From positions 1,252,501 through 1,316,500 of the forward strand of contig NZ_LT607750.1 of the NCBI RefSeq assembly GCF_900090235.1: 64,000 nucleotides of DNA. Reading direction: 5' to 3'. A program made the translations under genes and the position numbers. Within the stretch, counting starts at the first letter, position 1; every line of letters begins with the position of its first letter. Positions 8,648 to 16,989 of this stretch are shown here, piece by piece. This DNA is from Micromonospora echinaurantiaca (GTDB lineage: Bacteria > Actinomycetota > Actinomycetes > Mycobacteriales > Micromonosporaceae). The notes beneath the pieces are model-generated. The model saw nothing but the letters and a program-made list of their open reading frames with translations. It made no database searches and was not told the origin of the DNA.

Positions 8648-9581
8648 CCAGAGCACCAGCACCACGGCGCCGAAGATCCCGACCCAGGCCGGGCCGCGAC
8701 CCGTGCTGCTCGAGGTCGACAACGTCACGCTGCGGTTCGGCGGCGTGGTCGCTCTCGACGGGATCAACTTCCAGATCAACGAGGGCGAGATCCTCGGCCT
8801 GATCGGCCCGAACGGCGCCGGCAAGACCACCACCTTCAACGTGATGACCGGGGTGTACAAGCCGACGTCCGGGGCGGTGCGGTTCCGCGGCGAGCGGGTC
8901 ACCGGCCGCAAGCCGCACCAGATCAGCCGGCTGGGCATCTCCCGGACGTTCCAGAACATCCGGCTGTTCCCGGAGATGACGGCGCTGGAGAACGTCATGG
9001 TCGGGACGGATTCCCGGCACAAGACCAGCGTCCCCGGCGCGCTCTTCCGGCTCTACCGGCTGCGGCCGAAGCCGGAGGAGTTGCCGCAGGTCACGGCGGA
9101 AGCCGGGATCGCGCGGACGTGGCAGGAGATGCGCCGGACGTTCGCCAAGACCTTCGGTCTGTCCCGGCACATCCTTGAGGAGCGGGCGGCCGAGGCCAAG
9201 GCGATGGAGTTGTTGCGCTTCGTCGGCATCGCCGACCGGGCCAACGACGCGGCGCGCAACCTGCCGTACGGCTACCAGCGCCGGTTGGAGATCGCCCGGG
9301 CGCTGGCCACCGAGCCGAAGCTGATCTGCCTGGACGAGCCGGCCGCCGGCTTCAACCCGGCGGAGAAGGAGGAACTGCTCGCCCTGATCCGCAAGATCCG
9401 TGACAAGGGGCTGACCGTGCTGCTCATCGAGCACGACATGCGGCTGGTCATGGGGGTCACCGACCGGATCGTGGTGCTGGAGTTCGGCCGGAAGATCGCC
9501 GATGGCGCGCCGGCCGAGGTCAGCCGGGATCCGAAGGTGATCGCGGCCTACCTGGGGGAGTCCACCGATGACGCTGCTTGA
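8640..9581 (+). CDS. livG: Branched-chain amino acid ABC transporter ATP-binding protein LivG
   Basis: 313 residues, somewhat longer than the usual 255-260: there is an N-terminal Ser/Thr-rich tail of about 20 residues and an insertion between Walker A and the signature motif (about residues 125-175, rich in RLRPKPEELPQ). Walker A is GPNGAGKTT, followed by the Q-loop, a signature region PYGYQRRLEIARAL (the LSGGQ equivalent is degenerate, as is usual in LivG), Walker B LICLDEPAAGFNP and the H-loop LLIEHDMRLVMGV. It powers uptake together with LivF. The start overlaps livM by 8 bp and the end overlaps livF by 14 bp. Confidence 0.95.
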   Translation: MSDQSTSTTAPKIPTQAGPRPVLLEVDNVTLRFGGVVALDGINFQINEGEILGLIGPNGAGKTTTFNVMTGVYKPTSGAVRFRGERVTGRKPHQISRLGISRTFQNIRLFPEMTALENVMVGTDSRHKTSVPGALFRLYRLRPKPEELPQVTAEAGIARTWQEMRRTFAKTFGLSRHILEERAAEAKAMELLRFVGIADRANDAARNLPYGYQRRLEIARALATEPKLICLDEPAAGFNPAEKEELLALIRKIRDKGLTVLLIEHDMRLVMGVTDRIVVLEFGRKIADGAPAEVSRDPKVIAAYLGESTDDAA

Positions 9582-10281
9582 GCTCGAGAACGTCACCGTC
9601 GCCTACGGCCGGATCGAGGCGCTGCACGGCATCAGCCTCACCGTCAACGAGGGTGAGGTGGTGGCCCTGATCGGCGCGAACGGCGCCGGCAAGACCACCA
9701 CCATGCGGGCCATCTCCGGCACCCGTTCGCTCTCCGCCGGAAAGATCACCTTCAACGGGGAGGACATCAGCAAGCTCCGGGCCGACCTGCGGGTGGTCCG
9801 GGGGTTGTGCCAGTCCCCGGAGGGCCGGCAGATCTTCCCCGGCATGACGGTGATGGAGAACCTGGACATGGGGGCGTACACCCGGCGGGACTCCGCCGGC
9901 ATCGCCGCCGACCTGGACCGGGTGCTGACCCTGTTTCCGCGGCTCGCCGAGCGGCGCAAGCAGGCCGGCGGCACGCTCTCCGGCGGCGAGCAGCAGATGC
10001 TCGCCGTCGGCCGGGCGTTGATGAGCCGGCCGAAGCTGCTGCTGCTGGACGAGCCGTCGATGGGTCTGGCCCCGATGGTGATCCGGCAGATCTTCGACAT
10101 CATCGTGGAGATCAACCAGCAGGGCACCACGGTCCTGCTGGTGGAGCAGAACGCCCAGCAGGCGCTGTCCCGGGCGCACCGGGGCTACGTGCTGGAGACC
10201 GGGCGGATCGTGAAGGAGGGGTCCGGTCAGGACCTGCTGCACGACCCGGCGGTCAAGGAGGCGTACCTCGGCGTGGCCTGA
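9568..10281 (+). CDS. livF: Branched-chain amino acid ABC transporter ATP-binding protein LivF
   Basis: 237 residues, the normal LivF length. Visible are Walker A GANGAGKTT, the Q-loop region GLCQSPEGRQIFPGMTVMENL, the signature TLSGGEQQMLAVGRAL, Walker B LLLLDEPSMGLAP and the H-loop VLLVEQNAQQAL, where the histidine is replaced by a glutamine-asparagine context as in many LivF proteins. It is the last gene of the operon and is followed 14 bp later by a U-tailed terminator. Confidence 0.96.
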   Translation: MTLLELENVTVAYGRIEALHGISLTVNEGEVVALIGANGAGKTTTMRAISGTRSLSAGKITFNGEDISKLRADLRVVRGLCQSPEGRQIFPGMTVMENLDMGAYTRRDSAGIAADLDRVLTLFPRLAERRKQAGGTLSGGEQQMLAVGRALMSRPKLLLLDEPSMGLAPMVIRQIFDIIVEINQQGTTVLLVEQNAQQALSRAHRGYVLETGRIVKEGSGQDLLHDPAVKEAYLGVA

Positions 10282-10295
10282 CCGCGTCGTAGCGC

Positions 10296-10340
10296 CGGCG
10301 GCCGTCCGTCCCGATGGGGGCGGGCGGCCGCCGCGTTTTT
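10296..10340 (+). terminator. Rho-independent terminator of the liv operon
   Basis: A 17-bp GC-rich stem (arms 10296-10312 and 10317-10333, two G-U pairs) with the 4-nt loop GATG, followed by CGTTTTT. This is the clearest intrinsic terminator in the window. Confidence 0.9.
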
Positions 10341-10387
10341 CCGTCCGGGCCCGGTGCCGCCGGGTCGGGCTTGTCGGTGGTACGGAC

Positions 10388-10393
10388 TAGAGT
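10388..10393 (+). promoter_or_regulatory. -10 element, leaderless layout, for polA
   Basis: TAGAGT is followed by 7 nt and then the GTG start at 10401. No Shine-Dalgarno is seen in the gap. Confidence 0.5.
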
Positions 10394-10400
10394 CGCCTCC

Positions 10401-13100
10401 GTGACAGCTACGACGCCGCGCTTGCTCCTCGTCGACGGACATTCCCTGGCATACCGGGCCTTCTTCGCCCTGCCGGTGGAAAACTTCTCCACCACGACGG
10501 GTCAGCCGACCAACGCGGTCTACGGCTTCACCTCCATGCTGATCAACGTGCTGCGCGACGAGCAGCCCACCCACATCGTCGTCGCCTTCGACGTCTCCCG
10601 CCGCTCCTTCCGCACCGAGAAGTACGCCGAGTACAAGGCCGGCCGCAGCGAGACCCCGACCGACTTCAAGGGCCAGGTCAGCCTGGTCAAGGAGGTGCTC
10701 GCGGCGCTGCGCATCCCGGTGGTCGAGAAGGAGGGCTACGAGGCCGACGACGTCATCGCCACCCTCGCCTGCCAGGCCCGCGACCAGGGCATGTCGGTCC
10801 TGATCACCACCGGCGACCGGGACGCGTTCCAGCTGGTCGGCGAGAACATCACCGTGCTCTACCCGCGCAAGGGCGTCTCCGACCTGGCCCGGATGGATCC
10901 GGCAGCGGTCGAGGCGAAGTACGGCGTGCCCCCGCAGCGCTACCGCGACCTGGCCGCGCTGGTCGGCGAGACCAGCGACAACCTGCCCGGCATCCCCGGC
11001 GTCGGCCCGAAGACGGCGGCGAAGTGGATCACCACGTACGGCGGGGTGGAGGGCGTCGTCGCCCGGGCCGACGAGATCAAGGGCAAGGCCGGCGACAGCC
11101 TGCGCGAGCGGCTCGCCGACGTGATCCGCAACTACGACATCAACTGCCTGGTCTCCGACCTGGAGCTGCCGCTGCGCCCCGAGGACGCCCGCTGGGCCGG
11201 CTGGGACCGCGAGGCGGTGCACCAGGTCTTCGACACCCTGGAGTTCCGGATCCTGCGCGACCGGCTCTACCAGTACCTGGAGGCGGTGGAGCCGGAGGCC
11301 GAGGCCGGGTTCGACCTGGCCGGCGAGGTGCTCACCGAGCCGGGCGCGCTGGCCCGCTGGCTGGGCGCGCACGCTCCGGCCGGCACCCCGGTCGGCCTGG
11401 CGGTCACCCTGGACACCGGCCCCAACCGGCGGCACACGGCCACGGTGACCGCCCTGGCGCTGGCCACCGCCGGCGGGGCGGCGGCCTGGGTCGACCCGGC
11501 CCGGCTGGACGCCGGCGACGAGGCGGCGCTCGCCGGCTGGCTGGCCGACGCCGAGCGGCCCAAGGTGCTGCACGACAGCAAGCCGGCCGTGCTCGCCTTC
11601 GCGGCGCACGGCTGGTCGCTGGAGGGCATCGTCCGCGACACCCAGATCGCGGCCTACCTGGCCCGCCCCGACCAGCGCTCCTACGACCTGACCGATCTGG
11701 CGCTGCGCTACCTGCACCGCGAGCTGCGGGTCGACGCGCCGGACGACGGCCAGCTCACCCTCGACGGGCTGGGCGACGAGGGTGCGGTCGAGCAGAACCT
11801 GATGCTTCAGGCCCGGGCCACCCTCGACCTGGCCGACGCGATCGACGCCGAGCTGTCCCGCGACGGCGAGCAGTCGGCCCGGCTGATGGCCGGGGTGGAG
11901 CTGCCGCTGATGCGGGTGCTGGCCGGGATGGAGCGCACCGGCATCGCCGCCGACACGCACTACCTCTCGGAGCTGGAGGCGCACTTCGCGGCCGAGGTGA
12001 AGGCCGCCGCGCAGGGCGCGTACGCGGCGGTCGGGCGGGAGTTCAACCTGGGCTCGCCCAAGCAGCTGCAGGAGATCCTCTTCGGCGAGCTGGGGCTGCC
12101 CAAGACCAAGAAGATCAAGACCGGCTACACCACCGACGCCGACGCCCTGCAGTGGCTCTACGCGCAGAACCCGCACCCGGTGCTGGCCCACCTGCTGCGC
12201 CACCGGGACGTGGCCAAGCTGAAGTCCACCGTGGACGGGCTGCTCAAGTCGGTCTCCGACGACGGCCGGATCCACACCACCTTCAACCAGACGGTGGCGG
12301 CCACCGGCCGGCTCTCCTCGACCGAACCCAACCTGCAGAACATCCCCATCCGCACCGAGGAGGGGCGGCGGATCCGCCGCGCCTTCGTGGTGGGCGAGGG
12401 CTACGAGTGCCTGCTCACCGCCGACTACAGCCAGATCGAGATGCGGATCATGGCGCACCTGTCGTCGGACGAGGCGCTGATCGACGCGTTCAACTCCGGG
12501 GCCGACTTCCACGCCGCCACCGCCTCGTCGGTGTTCGAGGTGCCGGTCGCCGAGGTCACCGCCGACCAGCGTCGCAAGATCAAGGCGATGAACTACGGCC
12601 TGGCGTACGGGCTGAGCGCGTTCGGCCTCTCCCAGCAGCTCGGGATCAGCACCGAGGAGGCGCGCGGGCTGATGGAGAACTACTTCGCCGGCTTCGGCGG
12701 GGTGCGCGACTACCTGCACGAGGTGGTGGCCCGGGCCCGGCACGACGGCTACACCTCCACCATCCTGGGCCGCCGGCGCTACCTGCCCGACCTGGGCAGC
12801 GACAACCGGCAGCGCCGGGAGATCGCCGAGCGGATGGCGCTCAACGCCCCGATCCAGGGCTCCGCGGCCGACATCATCAAGGTCGCCATGCTGCACGTGG
12901 AGACCGCGCTGCGCGAGGCCGGGCTGCGTTCCCGGATGCTGCTGCAGGTGCACGACGAGCTGGTCTTCGAGGTCGCCCCGGGCGAGCGGGAGGCGCTGGA
13001 GGCGCTGGTGCGGCGCGAGATGGGTGGGGCGTACCCGCTGTCGGTGCCGCTGGAGGTGTCCGTCGGCGAGGGCCGCGACTGGAACAGCGCCGACCACTGA
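10401..13100 (+). CDS. polA: DNA polymerase I
   Basis: 899 residues. Residues about 1-300 form the 5'-3' exonuclease/flap nuclease (LLLVDGHSLAYRAFFALP, the metal-binding GYEADDVIATLA, TTGDRDAFQLV, GETSDNLPGIPGVGPKTAAKW). Residues about 315-490 occupy the place of the 3'-5' proofreading domain, but the DxE metal ligands are not evident, as in other actinobacterial Pol I, so proofreading is probably absent. The polymerase domain has motif A (TADYSQIEMRIMAHLSSDE), motif B (RRKIKAMNYGLAYGLS) and motif C (QVHDELVFE). It fills gaps in excision repair and replaces Okazaki primers. GTG 10401 is chosen because VTATTPRLLLVDGHS matches the family N terminus and follows a -10 element directly. Confidence 0.97.
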   Translation: MTATTPRLLLVDGHSLAYRAFFALPVENFSTTTGQPTNAVYGFTSMLINVLRDEQPTHIVVAFDVSRRSFRTEKYAEYKAGRSETPTDFKGQVSLVKEVLAALRIPVVEKEGYEADDVIATLACQARDQGMSVLITTGDRDAFQLVGENITVLYPRKGVSDLARMDPAAVEAKYGVPPQRYRDLAALVGETSDNLPGIPGVGPKTAAKWITTYGGVEGVVARADEIKGKAGDSLRERLADVIRNYDINCLVSDLELPLRPEDARWAGWDREAVHQVFDTLEFRILRDRLYQYLEAVEPEAEAGFDLAGEVLTEPGALARWLGAHAPAGTPVGLAVTLDTGPNRRHTATVTALALATAGGAAAWVDPARLDAGDEAALAGWLADAERPKVLHDSKPAVLAFAAHGWSLEGIVRDTQIAAYLARPDQRSYDLTDLALRYLHRELRVDAPDDGQLTLDGLGDEGAVEQNLMLQARATLDLADAIDAELSRDGEQSARLMAGVELPLMRVLAGMERTGIAADTHYLSELEAHFAAEVKAAAQGAYAAVGREFNLGSPKQLQEILFGELGLPKTKKIKTGYTTDADALQWLYAQNPHPVLAHLLRHRDVAKLKSTVDGLLKSVSDDGRIHTTFNQTVAATGRLSSTEPNLQNIPIRTEEGRRIRRAFVVGEGYECLLTADYSQIEMRIMAHLSSDEALIDAFNSGADFHAATASSVFEVPVAEVTADQRRKIKAMNYGLAYGLSAFGLSQQLGISTEEARGLMENYFAGFGGVRDYLHEVVARARHDGYTSTILGRRRYLPDLGSDNRQRREIAERMALNAPIQGSAADIIKVAMLHVETALREAGLRSRMLLQVHDELVFEVAPGEREALEALVRREMGGAYPLSVPLEVSVGEGRDWNSADH

Positions 13101-13110
13101 CCCGCGACGT

Positions 13111-13134
13111 CCGCCGGGGTACGCCACCCGGCGG
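13111..13134 (+). terminator. Hairpin downstream of polA
   Basis: CCGCCGGG (13111-13118) and CCCGGCGG (13127-13134) form an 8-bp stem with an 8-nt loop 10 bp after the polA stop. It has no T tract. Confidence 0.45.
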
Positions 13135-13319
13135 GCGCCTCCGCGTGGCCGAGACAGCCACGCTGCCGGGCACGGGTAGCCGGACGGATGCGGCGGCCAG
13201 GGCGTCGACCAGGTCGGCCCGGCCAGGGCGACCAGGCCCGACCGGTCGGCCTCCGGCGCCAGTGCCAAGGGCACGCTGCCGGGGGTGCCCGTCCCCGCAG
13301 CTTCGGGCGGCAGATTCGG

Positions 13320-13748
13320 TCAGCGGCCCGGTCCGCGGCGCGCCTCCGGTGGCTTGCCGTGCCGCTCCAGGGCCTGCCGGGACCGGCCACCCGGCGCCGG
13401 AAGCGGCGCCTTGAGCGGGTCGTGCCCCCAGTTCATCAGCGAGTACCGCCACCGGGTGTCGCGCACGTCGCCGCTGGGCCGCTGGGCCATGTGCCGGCGC
13501 ACGTACCCGACGACCTTGCGCATGTGCCGGTAGTCGGTCTCGGAGAGCTCGCCGCGCTTGCGGCGCAGCAGGTCGATGATCCGGCGGCCCGACTCGTGGC
13601 CCACCGACTCGCCGCCCTTGGTGGCCTTGCGCCAACCGACGTGCTTGGACTCGTCGGTCTCCAGCCAGGACTTCAGCTCACCGGGCTTCATGTTCACCGC
13701 CTCGGTGAACTCCTGGTACGTCTGCTGCGGGTCCTCACTTCGGCTCAT
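13320..13748 (-). CDS. DUF3140 family protein
   Basis: A 142-residue, highly charged protein whose core (YQEFTEAVNMKPGELKSWL, then ESVGHESGRRIIDLLRRK, YRHMRKVVGYVRRHMAQRP, WRYSLMNWGHDPLK) matches the DUF3140 family found in actinobacteria and some proteobacteria and fungi. Its function is unknown; it has no membrane segments. It overlaps the DUF2945 gene upstream by 14 bp and the two families recur together, which suggests a two-gene unit. The C-terminal about 30 residues (after DPLKAPLP) are low-complexity and Arg/Gly-rich. Confidence 0.8.
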   Translation of the reverse strand: MSRSEDPQQTYQEFTEAVNMKPGELKSWLETDESKHVGWRKATKGGESVGHESGRRIIDLLRRKRGELSETDYRHMRKVVGYVRRHMAQRPSGDVRDTRWRYSLMNWGHDPLKAPLPAPGGRSRQALERHGKPPEARRGPGR

Positions 13749-13956
13749 GGCGAAGCACCTCCGGTCGGTGGGCGACGTCCCGGCCCGAGTCGTCGTTGCG
13801 GATCCGGTACTGCGGGTGCTCCGGGGACGCGTTCACGGCGTGCCCGCGCACGTGCGTCCGGTCGATGAGCTTCTCCTTCACCACTCCGTACGCGCGGCCG
13901 CTGTGACTGGCCCAGGAGACGTGGTCGCCCTCGCGGAATTCCCTCTTCTCGGCCAT
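13735..13956 (-). CDS. DUF2945 (HVA1 family, Tudor-like) small protein
   Basis: 73 residues. The segment FREGDHVSWASHSGRAYGVV is the signature of the DUF2945/HVA1 Tudor-like fold, and the tail PQYRIRNDDSGRDVAHRPEVL matches the same family. Small beta-barrels of this kind may bind nucleic acid or protein, but no function is established. It is the promoter-proximal gene of a pair with DUF3140, and the overlap implies coupled translation. Confidence 0.8.
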   Translation of the reverse strand: MAEKREFREGDHVSWASHSGRAYGVVKEKLIDRTHVRGHAVNASPEHPQYRIRNDDSGRDVAHRPEVLRHEPK

Positions 13957-13995
13957 ACGCCCTGGCTACCCGGCGCCGGTGGCCGGAAACGGCTG

Positions 13996-14805
13996 CTACC
14001 CCCGCGCCGGCTTCTCGGCGACGAAGATCGCGCTGCCGGGGAAGAGGCGGCCGCGCAGCGGGCTCCACTGCCCCCAGATCCCCTCGTGTCCCTCCGGCCA
14101 CTCCGGTTCCACCAGGTCGAGCAGGCGGAACCCGGCGCCGACCAACTCGCGGATCCGGTCGCCGAGGGTGCGGTGCTGCTCCACGTAGGTGGCGGTGCCG
14201 GTCTCGTCCTGCTCGACGTATGGCGAGCGGTCGAAGTACGAGTGCACGGCGGTCAGCCCACCCTCGCCCGGATCGTCGAGGAAGATCCATCGCATCGGGT
14301 GGGTGACCGAGAACACCCAGCGGCCGCCGGGGCGCAGCACCCGGAACACCTCGCGCATCACGGCCGCCGAGTCGGCCACGAACGGGATCGCGCCGAACGC
14401 CGTGCAGGCGGTGTCGAACGCCTGGTCGGCGAAGGGCAGGGCCAGCGCGTCGGCCTGTACCAGCGGCACCCGTACGCCGGTGCGGGCGGCGGCGAGCGCG
14501 GCGTGCCGCAACATGCCGGCGGAGAGGTCCAGGGCGACCGGCCGGGCGCCCTGGGTGGCCAGCCAGCGGGCCGCGGCGGCCGCGCCGCAGCCGAGTTCCA
14601 GCACCCGACGACCGGGCAACGCGCCGAGCAGCTCCACGTCGGCCTCGCGCACCCCCTCCGGGCACCAGACGAAGTCGAGGTCGCCGAGGAAGGCACCGTG
14701 CTCGGCCTGGTAGTCGTCGGCGTCCGCGTCCCACCAGCGGCGGTTGGCCCGGCGGGCCTCGGCGTCGCCGACCCGGCGGCGGGTCACCCGGCTGTCGTCA
14801 TCCAC
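13996..14805 (-). CDS. Class I SAM-dependent methyltransferase
   Basis: 269 residues from a GTG at 14805 (VDDDSRVTRRRVG). Motif I is RRVLELGCGAAAAARWLA, followed by VALDLSAGMLRHA (motif II acidic loop), ADALALPFADQAFDTACTAF and FRVLRPGGRWVFSVTHP, a typical Methyltransf_11 small-molecule methyltransferase. A segment RRWWDADADDYQAEHG before motif I resembles ubiquinone/menaquinone-type and toxin methyltransferases. The substrate is unknown. The gene is monocistronic, with a leaderless-type promoter and convergent to nothing close. Confidence 0.88.
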   Translation of the reverse strand: MDDDSRVTRRRVGDAEARRANRRWWDADADDYQAEHGAFLGDLDFVWCPEGVREADVELLGALPGRRVLELGCGAAAAARWLATQGARPVALDLSAGMLRHAALAAARTGVRVPLVQADALALPFADQAFDTACTAFGAIPFVADSAAVMREVFRVLRPGGRWVFSVTHPMRWIFLDDPGEGGLTAVHSYFDRSPYVEQDETGTATYVEQHRTLGDRIRELVGAGFRLLDLVEPEWPEGHEGIWGQWSPLRGRLFPGSAIFVAEKPARG

Positions 14806-14811
14806 CCGCTC

Positions 14812-14817
14812 ACGCTA
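14812..14817 (-). promoter_or_regulatory. -10 element, leaderless layout, for methyltransferase
   Basis: On the minus strand TAGCGT is followed by 6 nt and the GTG start at 14805. Confidence 0.45.
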
Positions 14818-14895
14818 GGCCCCGGCGTCGGCGTCCCGGCGCTCGGGCTCGTACCACCGACGCCCGCCGACGACGGACCGCGACCGGGCTGGGCC

Positions 14896-14919
14896 ACCCG
14901 CCGGTCGCGACCGGCGGGT
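14896..14919. repeat. Perfect 24-bp palindrome in the region before rpsA
   Basis: ACCCGCCGGTCG followed at once by its reverse complement, with no spacer. It lies in the 497-bp stretch without a gene between the methyltransferase and rpsA, about 400 bp before the rpsA start. It could be a dyad for a dimeric DNA-binding protein. Confidence 0.6.
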
Positions 14920-15093
14920 CGGCCGGACGGTCGGGGTCGGTGGTCGGGGCGGGCGAGGAGCGGGCTCCGGGCGGACGAGGCCGGTTCGACCCGGAGGCTG
15001 ATGGGGCTGCTGTGACGGACGAGACAGTCGTGGTGCTTTCCGGGCGATTTCTCGGCTTTCGCAGGTCACCAGGCGGCGAGGAGACGGGAGGGC

Positions 15094-15124
15094 TTGCACG
15101 CTGTGGTAATGCGCACGGTAGGCT
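15094..15124 (+). promoter_or_regulatory. Candidate rpsA promoter
   Basis: TTGCAC (15094-15099) and TAGGCT (15119-15124) with a 19-bp spacer, giving an rpsA leader of about 170 nt. The spacing is longer than ideal. Apart from this and the palindrome, nothing else was recognised between 14806 and 15302. Confidence 0.4.
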
Positions 15125-15302
15125 AGACGATGCGCTCGCGGATCGTGTGCCTCGGCAGGGAGCAGGTGCGCGGTCTCCGGAGCCACATCAGGATCTCACT
15201 TGGCGATCGTTCGGTGTGCCCGGCGACGGATCCGCTGGCGCGAACAGGTCACCGCGACGCAAGCCTGCGATGACACACCATCCGACCGGAGCAACCGCCC
15301 AC

Positions 15303-16793
15303 ATGACGAGCAGCATCGAGGCCCCCTCGAGCGCCACCAAGGTCACCGTCGACGACCTCGGCTCCGAGGAAGCTTTCCTCGCCGCGATCGACGAGACCAT
15401 CAAGTACTTCAACGACGGCGACATTGTCGAAGGCACCGTCGTCAAGGTCGATCGGGACGAGGTCCTGCTCGACATCGGCTACAAGACCGAGGGCGTCATC
15501 CCCTCTCGGGAGCTGTCGATCAAGCACGACGTGGACCCGGCCGAGGTGGTTTCGGTCGGCGACCACATCGAGGCCCTTGTCCTCCAGAAGGAGGACAAGG
15601 AGGGGCGTCTGATCCTCTCGAAGAAGCGCGCGCAGTACGAGCGGGCGTGGGGCACCATCGAGAAGATCAAGGACGAGGACGGCGTCGTCCGCGGCTCGGT
15701 CATCGAGGTGGTCAAGGGTGGCCTCATCCTCGACATCGGGCTGCGTGGCTTCCTGCCCGCCTCCCTGGTCGAGATGCGGCGCGTGCGTGACCTGCAGCCG
15801 TACGTCGGCCGCGAGCTCGAGGCCAAGATCATCGAGCTGGACAAGAACCGCAACAACGTGGTCCTGTCCCGCCGGGCCTGGCTCGAGCAGACGCAGTCCG
15901 AGGTGCGCACCGAGTTCCTCAACAAGCTCCAGAAGGGCCAGGTCCGCAAGGGCGTCGTGTCCTCGATCGTCAACTTCGGCGCGTTCGTCGACCTCGGCGG
16001 CGTGGACGGTCTGGTGCACGTCTCCGAGCTCTCCTGGAAGCACATCGACCACCCGTCCGAGGTCGTCGAGGTGGGCCAGGAGGTCGAGGTCGAGGTCCTG
16101 GACGTCGACCTGGACCGCGAGCGGGTCTCGCTGTCGCTGAAGGCGACCCAGGAGGACCCGTGGCGGCAGTTCGCCCGCACCCACGCGATCCAGCAGATCG
16201 TGCCGGGTAAGGTCACCAAGCTGGTGCCGTTCGGCGCCTTCGTCCGGGTGGACGACGGCATCGAGGGCCTGGTCCACATCTCCGAGCTGGCCGAGCGCCA
16301 CGTGGAGATCCCGGAGCAGGTCGTCCAGGTCGGCTCCGAGGTCATGGTCAAGGTCATCGACATCGACCTGGAGCGCCGCCGGATCTCGCTGTCGCTCAAG
16401 CAGGCCAACGAGGGCTTCGTCGAGGGCGAGGAGCACTTCGACCCGACCCTCTACGGCATGGCCGCGACCTACGACGCCGAGGGCAACTACATCTACCCGG
16501 AGGGCTTCGACCCGGAGACCGGGGAGTGGCTCGAGGGGTACGAGAAGCAGCGCGAGACCTGGGAGCAGCAGTACGCCGAGGCGCGTCAGCGCTGGGAGGC
16601 CCACACCAAGCAGGTGCAGACCTCCCGGGCCGCCGACGCCGAGGCCGCTGCCAACCCGGCCCCGGCGGTCACCGGTGGCGGCGCCACCTCGACCACCCCG
16701 GCCCCGAGCCGGCAGGCCGAGGAGCCGGCCGGCACCCTGGCCACCGACGAGGCGCTCGCCGCGCTGCGGGAGAAGCTCGCCGGCGGTAAGTGA
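15303..16793 (+). CDS. rpsA: 30S ribosomal protein S1
   Basis: 496 residues with four S1 RNA-binding repeats: about 35-105 (DGDIVEGTVVKVDRDEVLLD), 120-190 (VRGSVIEVVKGGLILDIGLR), 205-275 (KGVVSSIVNFGAFVDLGGVD) and 290-360 (GKVTKLVPFGAFVRVDDGIE). A long acidic/Ala-rich tail follows, as in actinobacterial S1. It binds mRNA and helps start translation. The start MTSSIEAPSS at 15303 matches actinobacterial orthologues; an ATG at 15270 is also in frame. In mycobacteria the C-terminal region of this protein has been discussed as a pyrazinamide-related target, but nothing here bears on that. Confidence 0.97.
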   Translation: MTSSIEAPSSATKVTVDDLGSEEAFLAAIDETIKYFNDGDIVEGTVVKVDRDEVLLDIGYKTEGVIPSRELSIKHDVDPAEVVSVGDHIEALVLQKEDKEGRLILSKKRAQYERAWGTIEKIKDEDGVVRGSVIEVVKGGLILDIGLRGFLPASLVEMRRVRDLQPYVGRELEAKIIELDKNRNNVVLSRRAWLEQTQSEVRTEFLNKLQKGQVRKGVVSSIVNFGAFVDLGGVDGLVHVSELSWKHIDHPSEVVEVGQEVEVEVLDVDLDRERVSLSLKATQEDPWRQFARTHAIQQIVPGKVTKLVPFGAFVRVDDGIEGLVHISELAERHVEIPEQVVQVGSEVMVKVIDIDLERRRISLSLKQANEGFVEGEEHFDPTLYGMAATYDAEGNYIYPEGFDPETGEWLEGYEKQRETWEQQYAEARQRWEAHTKQVQTSRAADAEAAANPAPAVTGGGATSTTPAPSRQAEEPAGTLATDEALAALREKLAGGK

Positions 16794-16809
16794 CCCGCTG
16801 AACGACGAC

Positions 16810-16853
16810 GGGCCCCGTCCCCGCGATCCGTGAGATCGCCGGGGGCGGGGCCC
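16810..16853 (+). terminator. Hairpin terminator of rpsA
   Basis: A near-perfect 19-bp stem, GGGCCCCGTCCCCGCGATC against its complement, with loop CGTGA. It begins 17 bp after the rpsA stop. No U tract, as is common in GC-rich actinobacteria. Confidence 0.75.
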
Positions 16854-16989
16854 TCGCCGTCCCCGCCCCGCCGGTCCCGCCGGCCGCGCCGTTCCCGCGG
16901 CGTGTCGCCGTTGCCGGGAGGCGTGCCCCAGGAATGGGGAAGGGTGGTGAGCGGCCGACTTGGCGGCCTGATCGTGATCAGGTTGACTG

